DNA from: Caballeronia sp. dw_19
GTDB lineage: Bacteria > Pseudomonadota > Gammaproteobacteria > Burkholderiales > Burkholderiaceae
Assembly (NCBI RefSeq): GCF_018449515.1
Contig: NZ_JAAVUQ010000015.1
Span: 123,367 to 187,366 of the forward strand
Direction: 5' to 3'
Length of the DNA: 64,000 nt
Shown here: positions 34,853-44,009 of the stretch, in pieces
Numbering within the stretch: position 1 is the stretch's first letter
How the letters are laid out: each line of letters starts with the position of its first letter
The notes under the pieces: model-generated
The model's database searches: none
Told to the model about the DNA's origin: nothing
Seen by the model: the letters and a program-made list of their open reading frames with translations, nothing else
Position numbers and translations under genes: made by a program

Positions 34853-36536
34853 GGAAAATTCGCAGGCGGCAGACGTTGCTATCGTGGGCTATGGGTGGGT
34901 GGGCAGTATCATCGCGGCGCGTTTAATTCATGAGGGCCTCAATGTGGTGGTTCTGGAGCGCGGCGCAGATCTCCTTCAAGAGCCGTGCGGTCATTTTCAT
35001 GGGGCGATCCGTGAACGCAGACCCCACGACCGCACCCAGAACGCTGCGCTGGAAACTTTCACGCTGCGATATACACCGCAGATGAACGCAGTTCCCATAC
35101 GCCGGATGGGGCCGTTTCTTTCCGGTTCCGGCGTTGGCGGGGGAGGCGTGTTGTGGGGCGGAGTCAGCCCGCGATACAAGCCGAAATCGTTCAAACCACG
35201 TCAACATTTCGCGCATCTATTGGATACCGCCGATTTCGACGGAATTGAAATGCGGGATTGGCCAATCAACTACGACGATCTGGAAAGCGGCTACGCGGCT
35301 TTCGAGCTACTCGCAGGCGTGTCGGGTCCAACGGATCCGGTCGACGGAGCCGGGTGGCGTTCGACGCCCTATCCGCTGCAACCTGCGCGTAGCAACGAGG
35401 GCTCGGAAATTTTCCGGCTGGGGGCATCCAGTCTCGGCCTGAATGTGGTCGAACTGCCGGTGACCGAGATCGATCAGTCGTACACCAATCCGTACGGTGT
35501 GCGCAGAACGCCGTGCGAACAATACGGGACCACGCTTGCCACGCCGTTGAATACGCTCGACCCGTTCAATCGCGCCTCCGGCAAGTTAACGCTGATCACC
35601 GGTGCACAGGTGCGGCGGGTGGAACATGCTGGCCGCGAAGTAACAGGTATCCGATACGTCAAGGACGGAGAGGAAAGATCGGTATCCGCCCGCGCGTATG
35701 TGCTCGCCGCGTGGACATTGAACAATGTCCGCTTGCTGTTGCTTTCCAAGGTCGGCGAGGCCTACGACCCGAGGAGCGGGCGCGGGATGGTCGGGCGCGG
35801 ATTGTCCAATCACATGACGTATGGCGCCGCTGGATTCTTCAGGAGTCGCACGATCGACAGCTCGCTGCGAACGGGCGCAGGTTGGGTCGTCTCAGATTTC
35901 GAGAACGGCTTATGCGATGCGGACGGACTCGCGCAGCAATACGTGGGCGGCGTGCAGATGCATAGCTCGAATCTCGAGCTGAAGCCGAAGCCCGATGTAA
36001 TTGCGCCGCCCGGCGTGCCTCGATGGGGACACGAGTGGAAGGAGGCCATGCGCGACTACGCAAACGGCACGATCCGGATCAACTTTACCGGAGAGGTCGT
36101 GTCGCACCGCGACCGGTATGTGGATCTGGACAACACATACCGCGACGCGTGGGGCGACCCGCTCTTGCGATTGACCTACGACTGGAAAACGAACGAACGC
36201 AAGCAGATCCGGGCAATGGCGGCCGTGGGGAAGGCGGTCCTGCGCGCCACCGGCGCGGACAGTCTTAAGGTAACTGAATCATTGTCGGACCATTACAACC
36301 TGGCTGCTTATCAGAATTCGCACGTTGCCGGTGGCGCCATCATGGGGACGCATCCCTCCAACTCGGTGGTTGACTCCGAGCTGCGCTGCTGGGATATGGA
36401 GAACCTTTGGGTGGTAGGCGCAAGCAGTTTTCCGCGCAACGCAGCGGCGAACCCGACGCCCACAGTTGCAGCCCTTGCCATGCGGGCCGCTGGGTCGATC
36501 ATTGCATCGATCCGTGGCTCGAGTCTGCGCGCCTAA
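34842..36536 (+). CDS. GMC-family oxidoreductase (large subunit, sugar/glycoside dehydrogenase type)
   Basis: A 564-residue FAD enzyme. The dinucleotide-binding fold is VAIVGYGWVGSIIAARLIHE with ERGAD after it; GSGVGGGGVLWGGVSPRYKP is the flavin-binding stretch typical of gluconate 2-dehydrogenase and glucoside 3-dehydrogenase flavoproteins. The C-terminal catalytic His/Asn pair lies in QNSHVAGGAIMGTHPSNSVV and FPRNAAANPTPTVAALAM. It oxidises a sugar or glycoside hydroxyl. It starts inside the small-subunit gene (overlap 34842-34852). With the Gfo/Idh, ManD-like and lactonase genes behind it, a glycoside oxidation route is likely. The substrate is unknown. Confidence 0.88.
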   Translation: MQSEENSQAADVAIVGYGWVGSIIAARLIHEGLNVVVLERGADLLQEPCGHFHGAIRERRPHDRTQNAALETFTLRYTPQMNAVPIRRMGPFLSGSGVGGGGVLWGGVSPRYKPKSFKPRQHFAHLLDTADFDGIEMRDWPINYDDLESGYAAFELLAGVSGPTDPVDGAGWRSTPYPLQPARSNEGSEIFRLGASSLGLNVVELPVTEIDQSYTNPYGVRRTPCEQYGTTLATPLNTLDPFNRASGKLTLITGAQVRRVEHAGREVTGIRYVKDGEERSVSARAYVLAAWTLNNVRLLLLSKVGEAYDPRSGRGMVGRGLSNHMTYGAAGFFRSRTIDSSLRTGAGWVVSDFENGLCDADGLAQQYVGGVQMHSSNLELKPKPDVIAPPGVPRWGHEWKEAMRDYANGTIRINFTGEVVSHRDRYVDLDNTYRDAWGDPLLRLTYDWKTNERKQIRAMAAVGKAVLRATGADSLKVTESLSDHYNLAAYQNSHVAGGAIMGTHPSNSVVDSELRCWDMENLWVVGASSFPRNAAANPTPTVAALAMRAAGSIIASIRGSSLRA

Positions 36537-36619
36537 CACTTGATCGCGCAGACATAGCGCAGCCTTTACGTACATCTAAGTAGGCGTACGCAACCATTTC
36601 TCATATGAAGGAGGCATCG

Positions 36620-37597
36620 ATGACACTCATTATTGCTGGTTACACCGCAGCGCCGGCCAATAAGGAAGACTCAATGATTTACTACAAGCATCTTGCAACG
36701 GTCAAACGCGCTGGCGGTCTCGAACTTGCTTGGAAGGGTGCTCAGATGAAGAGCGATATCGAGGATCTGATGAAGATCGTTCCGGATGAGTGGGTATTTA
36801 CAATCAACGCAATTCCGGCGACATTTGGGGCCTGGGCGAGCGATCACCGATTTGGTCTCGCCTCTCCTGACGCGGCAGGTCGTGAGACCGCAGTGGCGAT
36901 GATTACTGACATCGCCGCTGCGGTCAGGGCAGTCAACGACGCGGCCGGCCGCAAAGCAGTGCTTGCCGTGGAGATTCAACCGGCACCGGGTTTCAGCGAT
37001 CGGATCTACACGGCGCATGCGGATTCATTCGCGCGTTCGTTGGACGCCGTGGCGGGGCTCGATTGGGACGGCTGCGCAGTCACGGTCGAACATTGCGATG
37101 CCTACGTCGAAGGCCAGACTCCCCAGAAGGGTTTCCTCACGCTCGACCAGGAACTTAATGTGCTTAACGGCCTTACTGGCTCACCGGTCGGTATGAGCAT
37201 CAATTGGGGCCGGTCATTAATTGAGGTGCGCGATCCGGCGCGTGTTGTCGATCATGTCAAAAAGGCAAGCGCTTCCGGACTGCTAAAAGGCTTCACGTTA
37301 TCCGGAACGGCCGCAAAGGACAATGCGGTTGGCAAGGCGTGGGCAGATTCTCATCTGGCATTTGCAGATACCACGGCGCGCGAATACGCGGAACCGGCTT
37401 CGTTGATGACCGTGGCGCTTGCGGAGGAAAGTCTCAGGCACGTATGCGATCTCGTGTTTCTTGCGGTCAAAACGAATTGGCCCGCAAGCCGTCCAGATCC
37501 GAAAGAGCGCGCCGCCTCTGTGATCGCAAACTTTGAAACAGCTCTCGAGCTCATCGATCGCAATCCCACTTCCATCATGGCCGCTTCGGCCGCCTGA
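36620..37597 (+). CDS. DUF4862-family protein
   Basis: A 325-residue protein matching what I know as DUF4862 (start MTLIIAGYTAAPANKED, then YYKHLATVKRAGGLELAWKG). Repeating beta-alpha units (AVLAVEIQPAPGFSDRIYTA, GMSINWGRSLIEVRDP) suggest a TIM barrel like the AP-endonuclease/xylose-isomerase group. GAAGGAGG selects ATG 36620 over 36605. No function is established; in this operon it may isomerise or cleave an oxidised sugar. Confidence 0.7.
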   Translation: MTLIIAGYTAAPANKEDSMIYYKHLATVKRAGGLELAWKGAQMKSDIEDLMKIVPDEWVFTINAIPATFGAWASDHRFGLASPDAAGRETAVAMITDIAAAVRAVNDAAGRKAVLAVEIQPAPGFSDRIYTAHADSFARSLDAVAGLDWDGCAVTVEHCDAYVEGQTPQKGFLTLDQELNVLNGLTGSPVGMSINWGRSLIEVRDPARVVDHVKKASASGLLKGFTLSGTAAKDNAVGKAWADSHLAFADTTAREYAEPASLMTVALAEESLRHVCDLVFLAVKTNWPASRPDPKERAASVIANFETALELIDRNPTSIMAASAA

Positions 37598-37624
37598 GCC
37601 TTACTTCATCTACAAGGAGCGAAC

Positions 37625-38632
37625 ATGACCGAACTCAAAAAGCCGCGTATGGCCGTCGTCGGCAGCAGCCACTGGCACCACAAGTTCTACCGCGAAACAA
37701 TTGCTCGTGATGCGGAGCTGGTCGCCTATTCGGACCCGAGCCGGTCAAAGCTCGACGAGGTGCGCTCGTTTTACGGCGATACGGGACACTTGGACTGGCA
37801 CGAGTTGCTCGATGACAGTCTTAAGCTCGACGCAGTGATGGTCATGGGTCCGCACTCGCAGATGAAGGAAGTGTGTCTCGCGTTTATCGAACGGAGAATT
37901 CCTATTATTCTGGAGAAACCGGGGGGCATGAACGCCGATGAAGTTGGCGAAATTCGCCGTGCGGCAGAAGTGAACGAAGTGCCCGTGGCGGTCGCATTCA
38001 TTCAACGCGCGGGCAATCTCTGGGGTAGCCTTCAAAAGTTGGGCGCGCTGGACTACGCCACGTTCATCTTCCAATCGGGTCCGCCTGAACGGTACATCAA
38101 TCAGAGCCCTTGGGCGCTTGAAAGAAAATACGCGGGCGGCGGAAGTTTCATTAATCTCGCGGTCCATTACATCGACTTGTTCCTCGAAGCGACGAGCGCG
38201 ACGACGCTGACTGTACAGGGACAAATGCAATACCGGCTGTCGTCGGCTTACGACGTGGAAGATCGATCCTCCGCGCTGATCACAACACCTGAAGGCGTTT
38301 CCGCAGTGCTCGAAGTCGGCTATACGTTCCCGACATGTCCCGAATTCCGCTATCTCTCTTATTCGGCACGGGGGAAAGATGGGTTCATGGCGATGGACCG
38401 CAACGGAGATATCGCCATTACGTCGGTGAAAGGTGAGAGCGATGTGGTGAATGCAAATGTCGATTCCGGGCCGCTTACTTCAATTTTCATGGCCGCCGCC
38501 ATTGCGGGGATCGCGAATCGATTCGAGGGCCTCGCGGGCATTGCCGATTTGCATCGCACCATGCAGGTAGTGGACGCTGCCTACGAGAGCGCGGAGAAGG
38601 GCACGGCAGTGACGGTCCAGATCGCGCGATAA
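37625..38632 (+). CDS. Gfo/Idh/MocA-family oxidoreductase
   Basis: A 335-residue NAD(P)-dependent dehydrogenase. The Rossmann start is RMAVVGSSHWHHKFYRETIA, with an altered GSSHWH in place of GxGxxG, and the family EKPGG motif is in IILEKPGGMNADEVGEIRRA (about residue 98). The C-terminal sheet domain has GGGSFINLAVHYIDLFLEAT. CAAGGAG precedes the ATG. Relatives oxidise sugars, inositols, or 3-keto-glycosides. The unusual nucleotide loop may mean a tightly bound cofactor or a changed one. It fits the sugar pathway of island B. Confidence 0.88.
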   Translation: MTELKKPRMAVVGSSHWHHKFYRETIARDAELVAYSDPSRSKLDEVRSFYGDTGHLDWHELLDDSLKLDAVMVMGPHSQMKEVCLAFIERRIPIILEKPGGMNADEVGEIRRAAEVNEVPVAVAFIQRAGNLWGSLQKLGALDYATFIFQSGPPERYINQSPWALERKYAGGGSFINLAVHYIDLFLEATSATTLTVQGQMQYRLSSAYDVEDRSSALITTPEGVSAVLEVGYTFPTCPEFRYLSYSARGKDGFMAMDRNGDIAITSVKGESDVVNANVDSGPLTSIFMAAAIAGIANRFEGLAGIADLHRTMQVVDAAYESAEKGTAVTVQIAR

Positions 38633-38810
38633 CGCGCTGCGAATAAGTACGCGCACCATTGGTCCGGATGGAGGGCATCATGCATAACCTAAGGCCGCCG
38701 GTGCGCGCCATCGATTTGGTCAGGGAACGTTATGCGTGTCATGGGGAAAAAATGAAGTCGTTTTTCATCTTCAAGGTAATAAAGCTCGATTCAAACTTCG
38801 TGGACATACC

Positions 38811-39995
38811 GTGACGGATACAGTACGGATCACTAACCTGAAGGCAATCTGCACCGCGCCCGAAGATCACAACCTGGTCGTGGTCCGGGTCGAAACCACC
38901 GTGCCTGGCCTGTACGGAGTTGGCTGCGCATCGTTTCCGCAACGACCGCTGGCGGTCGCTGCCGCGGTGCATGAGTATTTGAGACCCTTCGCGATGGGCC
39001 GCGATGTGGCGAACATCGAAGACGTCTGGCAAGCGTGCTACCTCAGCTCATATTACCGCAATAGCGCAGTGCTCAATTGTGCACTGTCGGGGCTGGATCA
39101 AGCGCTGTGGGACATCAAAGGAAAGCGGGCAGGTATCCCAGTTTACCAGTTATTCGGTGGCAAAACCCGGCAGGCAGCCGACGTCTACACGCACGTAAAG
39201 AGCGACGACTGTGCCGAGATCGTCGATCAGCTTTATCGGAAAATGAGCGAGGGCTTTCGCTATGTCCGGTGCCAACCAATGTCGCCGAGCCGTCTCGAGA
39301 TGGAGCCACCTGCATGGGACCCCCAAGATTATTTCATCAAAGTGCCGCAGATTTTTGCGCACGTACGCGCGCAGATCGGTACCGAGCTTCAACTGCTTCA
39401 CGATATCCATGAGCGGCTACCGCCCATAAAGTCCATACGACTGGCGAAGGCGCTCGAAGAATTCGATTTGTTTTATCTCGAAGATCCGTTCGCGCCCGAG
39501 GACGACGACTGGTTGCGCACGTTGCGCTCGCAATGCGCTACGCCCATTGCGAGCGGTGAGATGTATGTCAATCAGCGCGAATACGTGCCGCTTATCAGGG
39601 ACCGGCTCATCGACTTTATTCGCGTTCATGTCTCCATGATCGGCGGTTTGACCCCGGCAAGAAAGCTTGCAGTGCTTGCTGAGTTCTTCGGCGTTCGCAC
39701 GGCGTGGCACGGTCCAGGCGACATGTCGCCGGTCGGTCATGCGGCGCAGTTGCATTTGGAACTGTCGTGCTCGAATTTCGGTATAAGGGAAGCTCACTTG
39801 TTCAGCGAGCGCGCGCTGGAAGTATTTCCGGGCACGCCGGAGATACGGGACGGTCGGCAATGGTGCAATGAGCAGCCGGGATTGGGTATTGATATTGACG
39901 AGAAACTCGCCGCGCGTTATCCGCTGATTGATCACCCCTTCGGCGGGGGATGGCCTGAGGTCCGGCGCCGGGACGGCAGCATCCTCAAGCCGTGA
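38811..39995 (+). CDS. Enolase-superfamily dehydratase (ManD/RspA-like)
   Basis: About 394 residues, of the mandelate racemase/muconate lactonising superfamily, D-mannonate dehydratase (RspA) branch. Metal ligands are seen in LLHDIHERLPP (Asp, about 197), FYLEDPFAPEDD (Glu, 222) and IASGEMYVN (Glu, 248), with the catalytic His in AWHGPGDMSPVGH (298). It removes water from a sugar acid. The family N-terminus aligns from VRITNLKAI, so I use the GTG at 38811; a GTG at 38736 with AGGGAAC upstream would add 25 residues that look unrelated. It follows Gfo/Idh and precedes the lactonase-like gene: oxidation, ring opening, dehydration. Confidence 0.85.
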   Translation: MTDTVRITNLKAICTAPEDHNLVVVRVETTVPGLYGVGCASFPQRPLAVAAAVHEYLRPFAMGRDVANIEDVWQACYLSSYYRNSAVLNCALSGLDQALWDIKGKRAGIPVYQLFGGKTRQAADVYTHVKSDDCAEIVDQLYRKMSEGFRYVRCQPMSPSRLEMEPPAWDPQDYFIKVPQIFAHVRAQIGTELQLLHDIHERLPPIKSIRLAKALEEFDLFYLEDPFAPEDDDWLRTLRSQCATPIASGEMYVNQREYVPLIRDRLIDFIRVHVSMIGGLTPARKLAVLAEFFGVRTAWHGPGDMSPVGHAAQLHLELSCSNFGIREAHLFSERALEVFPGTPEIRDGRQWCNEQPGLGIDIDEKLAARYPLIDHPFGGGWPEVRRRDGSILKP

Positions 39996-40037
39996 TGCTT
40001 CAGGCCATGACTTAGTAAAACTTAAAGGAAAGGGCCA

Positions 40038-40988
40038 ATGCCTGACGAACACAACGTGTTGGAAATGGAATTTGTCTGTGACGGGCTTGATTTCCCGGAG
40101 GGGCCGGTCGCGCTGCCGGATGGTTCCGTGGTGCTGGTGGAAATCGGTCGCCGATGTCTCACGCGGGTCTATCCCGATGGCCGTAAGGTCATTGTCGCTG
40201 AACCGGGAGGTGGGCCGAATGGCGCCGCAGTAGGACCTGACGGGATGTTCTACGTCTGCAACAGCGGTGGCTCGAAGATGTTGCGCGAGGCGGACGGCAC
40301 GCGCATTGTCGGAACGGCGAACGATTATTCGGGCGGCCGCATCGAACGAATCGATATCCGCTCGGGTAAGGTCGAAGTCATCTACACCGAGTGCAATGGC
40401 GTGCCGTTGAAAGGGCCAAACGACATCGTATTCGACCGCGAAGGTGGTTTTTACTTCACGGATCTGGGCAAGTCGCGCGCACGGGAGCGTGACCGCGGTT
40501 GCCTATATTACGCGCGCACCGACGGATCGCTCATCCGGGAAGTTGCGTTTCCGATGTGGACGCCAAACGGAGTGGGCTTGTCGCCTGACGGCGCCGTGAT
40601 CTTTGTGGCAGAGACGGACACGGCGCGTCTGTGGAGTTACCGTGTGCTGTCTCCGGGTCATCTGGAAAAACTGCCTTATCCGTCGCCAAACGGCGGAAAG
40701 TTTATCTTTGGCGCGGGCGGATATCAGCATTTCGATTCGCTCAAAGTCCAAGAGGACGGCGATGTCTGTGTCGCGACCCTGGAGAACGGCGGCGTCACGA
40801 CCATTGCATCCGATGGCAGCCATCACAAGCATATCGCGATGCCGGATAGTCATGTCACCAATCTTTGTTTTGGGGGTGCCGATCTATGCACTGTATTCCT
40901 AACGATGTCGCGATCTGGCCGGCTCGCTAAGATGAAATGGGCATCGCCGGGACTGTCGCTGCACTTCAATAACCGAGCGCTAATCTGA
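40038..40988 (+). CDS. SMP-30/gluconolactonase-family protein
   Basis: A 316-residue six-bladed propeller hydrolase. Family marks are GLDFPEGPVALPDGSVVLVE (metal Glu near residue 19), GGPNGAAVGPDGMFYVCNSG, KGPNDIVFDREGGFYFTDLG (Asn/Asp ligands) and PNGVGLSPDGAVIFVAETDT. It hydrolyses sugar-derived lactones in the cytosol; no signal peptide is present. AAAGGAAAGG precedes ATG 40038. It stands 42 bases after the ManD-like gene, in the same operon. Confidence 0.88.
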   Translation: MPDEHNVLEMEFVCDGLDFPEGPVALPDGSVVLVEIGRRCLTRVYPDGRKVIVAEPGGGPNGAAVGPDGMFYVCNSGGSKMLREADGTRIVGTANDYSGGRIERIDIRSGKVEVIYTECNGVPLKGPNDIVFDREGGFYFTDLGKSRARERDRGCLYYARTDGSLIREVAFPMWTPNGVGLSPDGAVIFVAETDTARLWSYRVLSPGHLEKLPYPSPNGGKFIFGAGGYQHFDSLKVQEDGDVCVATLENGGVTTIASDGSHHKHIAMPDSHVTNLCFGGADLCTVFLTMSRSGRLAKMKWASPGLSLHFNNRALI

Positions 40989-41036
40989 CGCATTAGGGAT
41001 CCGGATATCGTTCAAGTACCGAGTAGGGGGTGAGTT

Positions 41037-41879
41037 GTGAATCCAGATATCTTTGTCAGCCCTACATGGCTGGCTGCGCATCTATCCGATTCGAAGGTGG
41101 TGCCCGTTGACGCATCATGGTACATGCCGGCCGCTAATCGCGACGCTGAGGCTGATTTTTTAGAGGCGCATGTTCCAGGTGCGGTTCGATTTGATTTGGA
41201 TGCGATCAGCGATGCGTCTTCAGGCCTGCCACATATGTTGCCTGATGCCGATGCGTTCGCTGCGGCCGTCGGGGCGTTAGGCCTGCGCGAGGACATGACG
41301 ATCGTCATCTACGACGGTTCAGGGTTGTTCTCGGCCCCGCGCGTGCGGTGGATGTTCAATATTTTTGGCGCAAGGGACGTGCGCATCCTCGAAGGAGGAT
41401 TTCCGCGCTGGAATGCTGAGAAGCGGCCGGTAGAAGCCGGTCCAGATCATCGCGCGCAGGAGCAATTCAGAGCCGTGCTACGTCCGGGATGCGTGGCCAA
41501 TGTCGACGATGTAAAGGGAGCGCTCTTATCTCGAGTTGCGGCGGTCGTCGACGCTCGGCCATCGCCCCGCTTCCGAGGTGAAGTTCCGGAGCCTCGTGCT
41601 GGCCTGCGTTCGGGGCACATGCCGGGCGCCGTGAATGTTCCTTCTGACGAACTTATAGCCGATGGAACCCTAAAACAGCCGGACGAACTCGCAGCGATTT
41701 TCCGCGCGCACGGTGTCCGACCGGATGGCACGATCATTGCCAGTTGCGGGTCGGGTGTCACAGCAGCCATTGTGGCGCTTGCGCTCGAAGTGATCGGCCG
41801 ATCGGGAACGATTATCTACGACGGGTCGTGGTCGGAGTGGGGGGGGCGTCAAGATTGCCCGGTTGTCACTGGCAAGTAA
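41037..41879 (+). CDS. Sulfurtransferase with two rhodanese domains (3-mercaptopyruvate type)
   Basis: A 280-residue protein made of an inactive N-terminal and an active C-terminal rhodanese domain. The catalytic cysteine is in IIASCGSGVTA (about residue 236); CGSGVTA is the loop of 3-mercaptopyruvate sulfurtransferases. It moves sulfur from a thiol compound to an acceptor, often forming a persulfide. GTG 41037 follows GGGGGTGA. It starts a sulfur trio with the next two genes and gives the first sign that island B handles sulfur. Confidence 0.9.
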   Translation: MNPDIFVSPTWLAAHLSDSKVVPVDASWYMPAANRDAEADFLEAHVPGAVRFDLDAISDASSGLPHMLPDADAFAAAVGALGLREDMTIVIYDGSGLFSAPRVRWMFNIFGARDVRILEGGFPRWNAEKRPVEAGPDHRAQEQFRAVLRPGCVANVDDVKGALLSRVAAVVDARPSPRFRGEVPEPRAGLRSGHMPGAVNVPSDELIADGTLKQPDELAAIFRAHGVRPDGTIIASCGSGVTAAIVALALEVIGRSGTIIYDGSWSEWGGRQDCPVVTGK

Positions 41880-42001
41880 GCGTAGACATCGAACTCGCGG
41901 CGTCCTTGTTTGTGAAAAGACGAAGACGTGCGGTGACAAGACGGCAACATAGAATTTAATGAAACGAGAATATTTCGCTAACCTAATAGATGTAAATTGC
42001 C

Positions 42002-42889
42002 ATGATGCCGAAAGTTGAAGGATTTTTTGACCCGCAGACATCCTGTATCAGCTACGTTGTCTACGGCAACGGCACCGAATGCGCGGTGATCGATCCTGTG
42101 CTTGGATTTGATCGTGGTACGGGCATCATATCGGCAGCACCGGCAGACGCATTGATCAAGTTCATGGCGCATAAGCAACTTGTGCCCGAATGGATCCTGG
42201 AGACCCACGTGCACGCGGACCATCTTTCCGCAGCCTGTTACCTGCGGGCGAAAGCGGGTGGCAGGATTGGAATCGGTCAGGACGTGCTCCGCGTGCAGGA
42301 ATATTTCGCAAAGGTCCTTGGATTGGCGCCGGATTTCTTTTTCGGCTACTCCCAATTCGATCATCTGTTCGCACCCGGGGAAACGTTTTCGGTTGGGGGC
42401 ATGAACGCTCAAGCGTTTCATACCCCTGGTCACACGCCGGCAGATGTGAGCTATCTGATCGGCGATGCCCTGTTTCCCGGCGACACGATGTTCATGCCCG
42501 ACGTAGGGACTGCCCGAAGCGACTTTCCAGGCGGCGATGCGTCCGCTCTTTTCAATTCGATTGCCCGTTTGCTGTCGCTGCCCGACGAAACCCGCATGTT
42601 CGTCTGTCATGACTATCCTCCATCGGGCCGATCTCCGGCGTTCCAGACAACCGTAGCAACTCAGCGCGAAAGCAACGTGCATATAGTGCCGTATCCGAGT
42701 GCGGGGGCATTCGCTGCGATGCGAACGCGACGCGATGCTACGCTCGCGACACCGACACTGATGTGGCCGTCTCTACAGTTCAACCTCGGCGGTGGTGTGT
42801 TGCCGCCCCGGGGACCCGAAGGCGAGAGTTTCTACGAAGTCCCGTTTTTAGCGTCCGATGAACTCAGCATGCTCAAGTCATCTCGCTGA
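42002..42889 (+). CDS. MBL-fold hydrolase, persulfide-dioxygenase-like
   Basis: A 295-residue metallo-beta-lactamase-fold protein. Metal site motifs are ETHVHADHLSAACYLRAKAG (about 66-85), FHTPGHTPADVSYLIGD, ALFPGDTMFMPDVGTARSDF and FVCHDYPP. This is the ETHE1/Blh pattern of iron persulfide dioxygenases, which turn glutathione persulfide into sulfite. It pairs well with the sulfurtransferase before it. ATG 42002 or the one at 42005 may be used; no strong ribosome-binding site is seen. Confidence 0.85.
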   Translation: MMPKVEGFFDPQTSCISYVVYGNGTECAVIDPVLGFDRGTGIISAAPADALIKFMAHKQLVPEWILETHVHADHLSAACYLRAKAGGRIGIGQDVLRVQEYFAKVLGLAPDFFFGYSQFDHLFAPGETFSVGGMNAQAFHTPGHTPADVSYLIGDALFPGDTMFMPDVGTARSDFPGGDASALFNSIARLLSLPDETRMFVCHDYPPSGRSPAFQTTVATQRESNVHIVPYPSAGAFAAMRTRRDATLATPTLMWPSLQFNLGGGVLPPRGPEGESFYEVPFLASDELSMLKSSR

Positions 42890-42943
42890 AAAGGTTTCGA
42901 TGCAAATCCAGTAACTTCACGAAGTCATTTTGGGAGATGAACC

Positions 42944-43291
42944 ATGTTCTACGACTGGACAGAGCTTGTCATGAAGGTAAAGGGAGCAGTCACACCGTTC
43001 TCAAAATCTAATCCAAAAATGTTGGCGGCTTTTCGTGCATTGAACGAAGCGCAAAGCGGACCGGGCACGCTGGAGCCGAAAGTCCGCGAGTTGATTGCGT
43101 TGGCGGTCGCTGTCACGACGCGGTGCGACGGCTGTATCGCTTCGCATGCTTCAGCGGCTTTTGCGGCGGGTGCGACCGAAGCGGAAGTCAGTGAAGCGTT
43201 GGGATGTGCGATTGCGCTAAATGCGGGCGCGGCCTACGTGTATTCGTTACGTGCGCTTGAGGCGTACGGGCAGTTCTCCGCCAAAGGCTGA
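42944..43291 (+). CDS. AhpD-like carboxymuconolactone decarboxylase-family protein
   Basis: A 115-residue all-helical protein. The redox motif CxxCxxxH is CDGCIASHASAA, as in AhpD-type peroxidase partners, not in true carboxymuconolactone decarboxylases. GPGTLEPKVRELIALAVAVT is typical. GGAGATGAACC precedes the ATG. It lies 54 bases after the persulfide-dioxygenase-like gene and may protect against sulfur-derived oxidants. Confidence 0.85.
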   Translation: MFYDWTELVMKVKGAVTPFSKSNPKMLAAFRALNEAQSGPGTLEPKVRELIALAVAVTTRCDGCIASHASAAFAAGATEAEVSEALGCAIALNAGAAYVYSLRALEAYGQFSAKG

Positions 43292-44009
43292 ACGCAGTGT
43301 TATCAGCCCGGGTTGATGCGTGGCTCGGACAGGTCTCATCGGGAGGTTCAAGGCAATGGGACGGCTGGCGTCACCCAAAACTCCATCAGCGTGGCTAGCG
43401 TGAAACGAGCTTTGATCGTGTCAAATGCTGCCCCCGTGATGCTTTGTCGACAACTGACTCATCGACCAACTTGAAGCCGCATAGACGTCTGAGATCGTAA
43501 TGAATGTCACTGCTCAGCCTCAGGATGTCGCGAGCGTCGATAGTAAATCGTGCACTCAAAGCAACCCTCGCCAGCTTTGTCACGCGGTGGTCGGGTGCTC
43601 CACGAGAGGCTGGCTCATTTTTGTGCTCGTTCGCACAAGTCGATGAGCAGAGACGACTTCAAGCCGCTAGAGATTACGACCTGCGACCTGGCCATGCCAT
43701 ACAGCACAGTGGAACTGGTATCAACAGTTGCTTATATCTCGACGGACGTCTTGAGTTCGTTACGAACGTGAAGAACACGCCACCGGCCAAGGCTCGAAGA
43801 CGCCATTCGCTGGGACAAGGACACGCTCGCCGAGAGCCATGCGCAACCGGTCAGGGGCGTGACATCACTGCGCATTGAATATGCGCGACCTATGACGAGG
43901 CGACGCAGGTCCGAGGACTGCTGTGCTTACCGGCCATTTGAATTGATACAGAGATACCGCGAGACTGCCTATGTCATTGGCGCTTCGCATTTTTAGGGAA
44001 AGCATCATG
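43292..44009. other. Gap without a recognised gene
   Basis: About 700 bases. Several short frames on both strands have poor codon use and no family marks. The DNA looks like decayed coding sequence, but I cannot name its source. GGGAAAGC before 44010 can serve as a ribosome-binding site. Confidence 0.4.

Noticed and set aside
43504..43878. A 124-codon plus-strand frame in the gap before the QsuB-like gene
   Set aside because: Arginine/alanine-rich chance composition, no start signal and no recognised domain.
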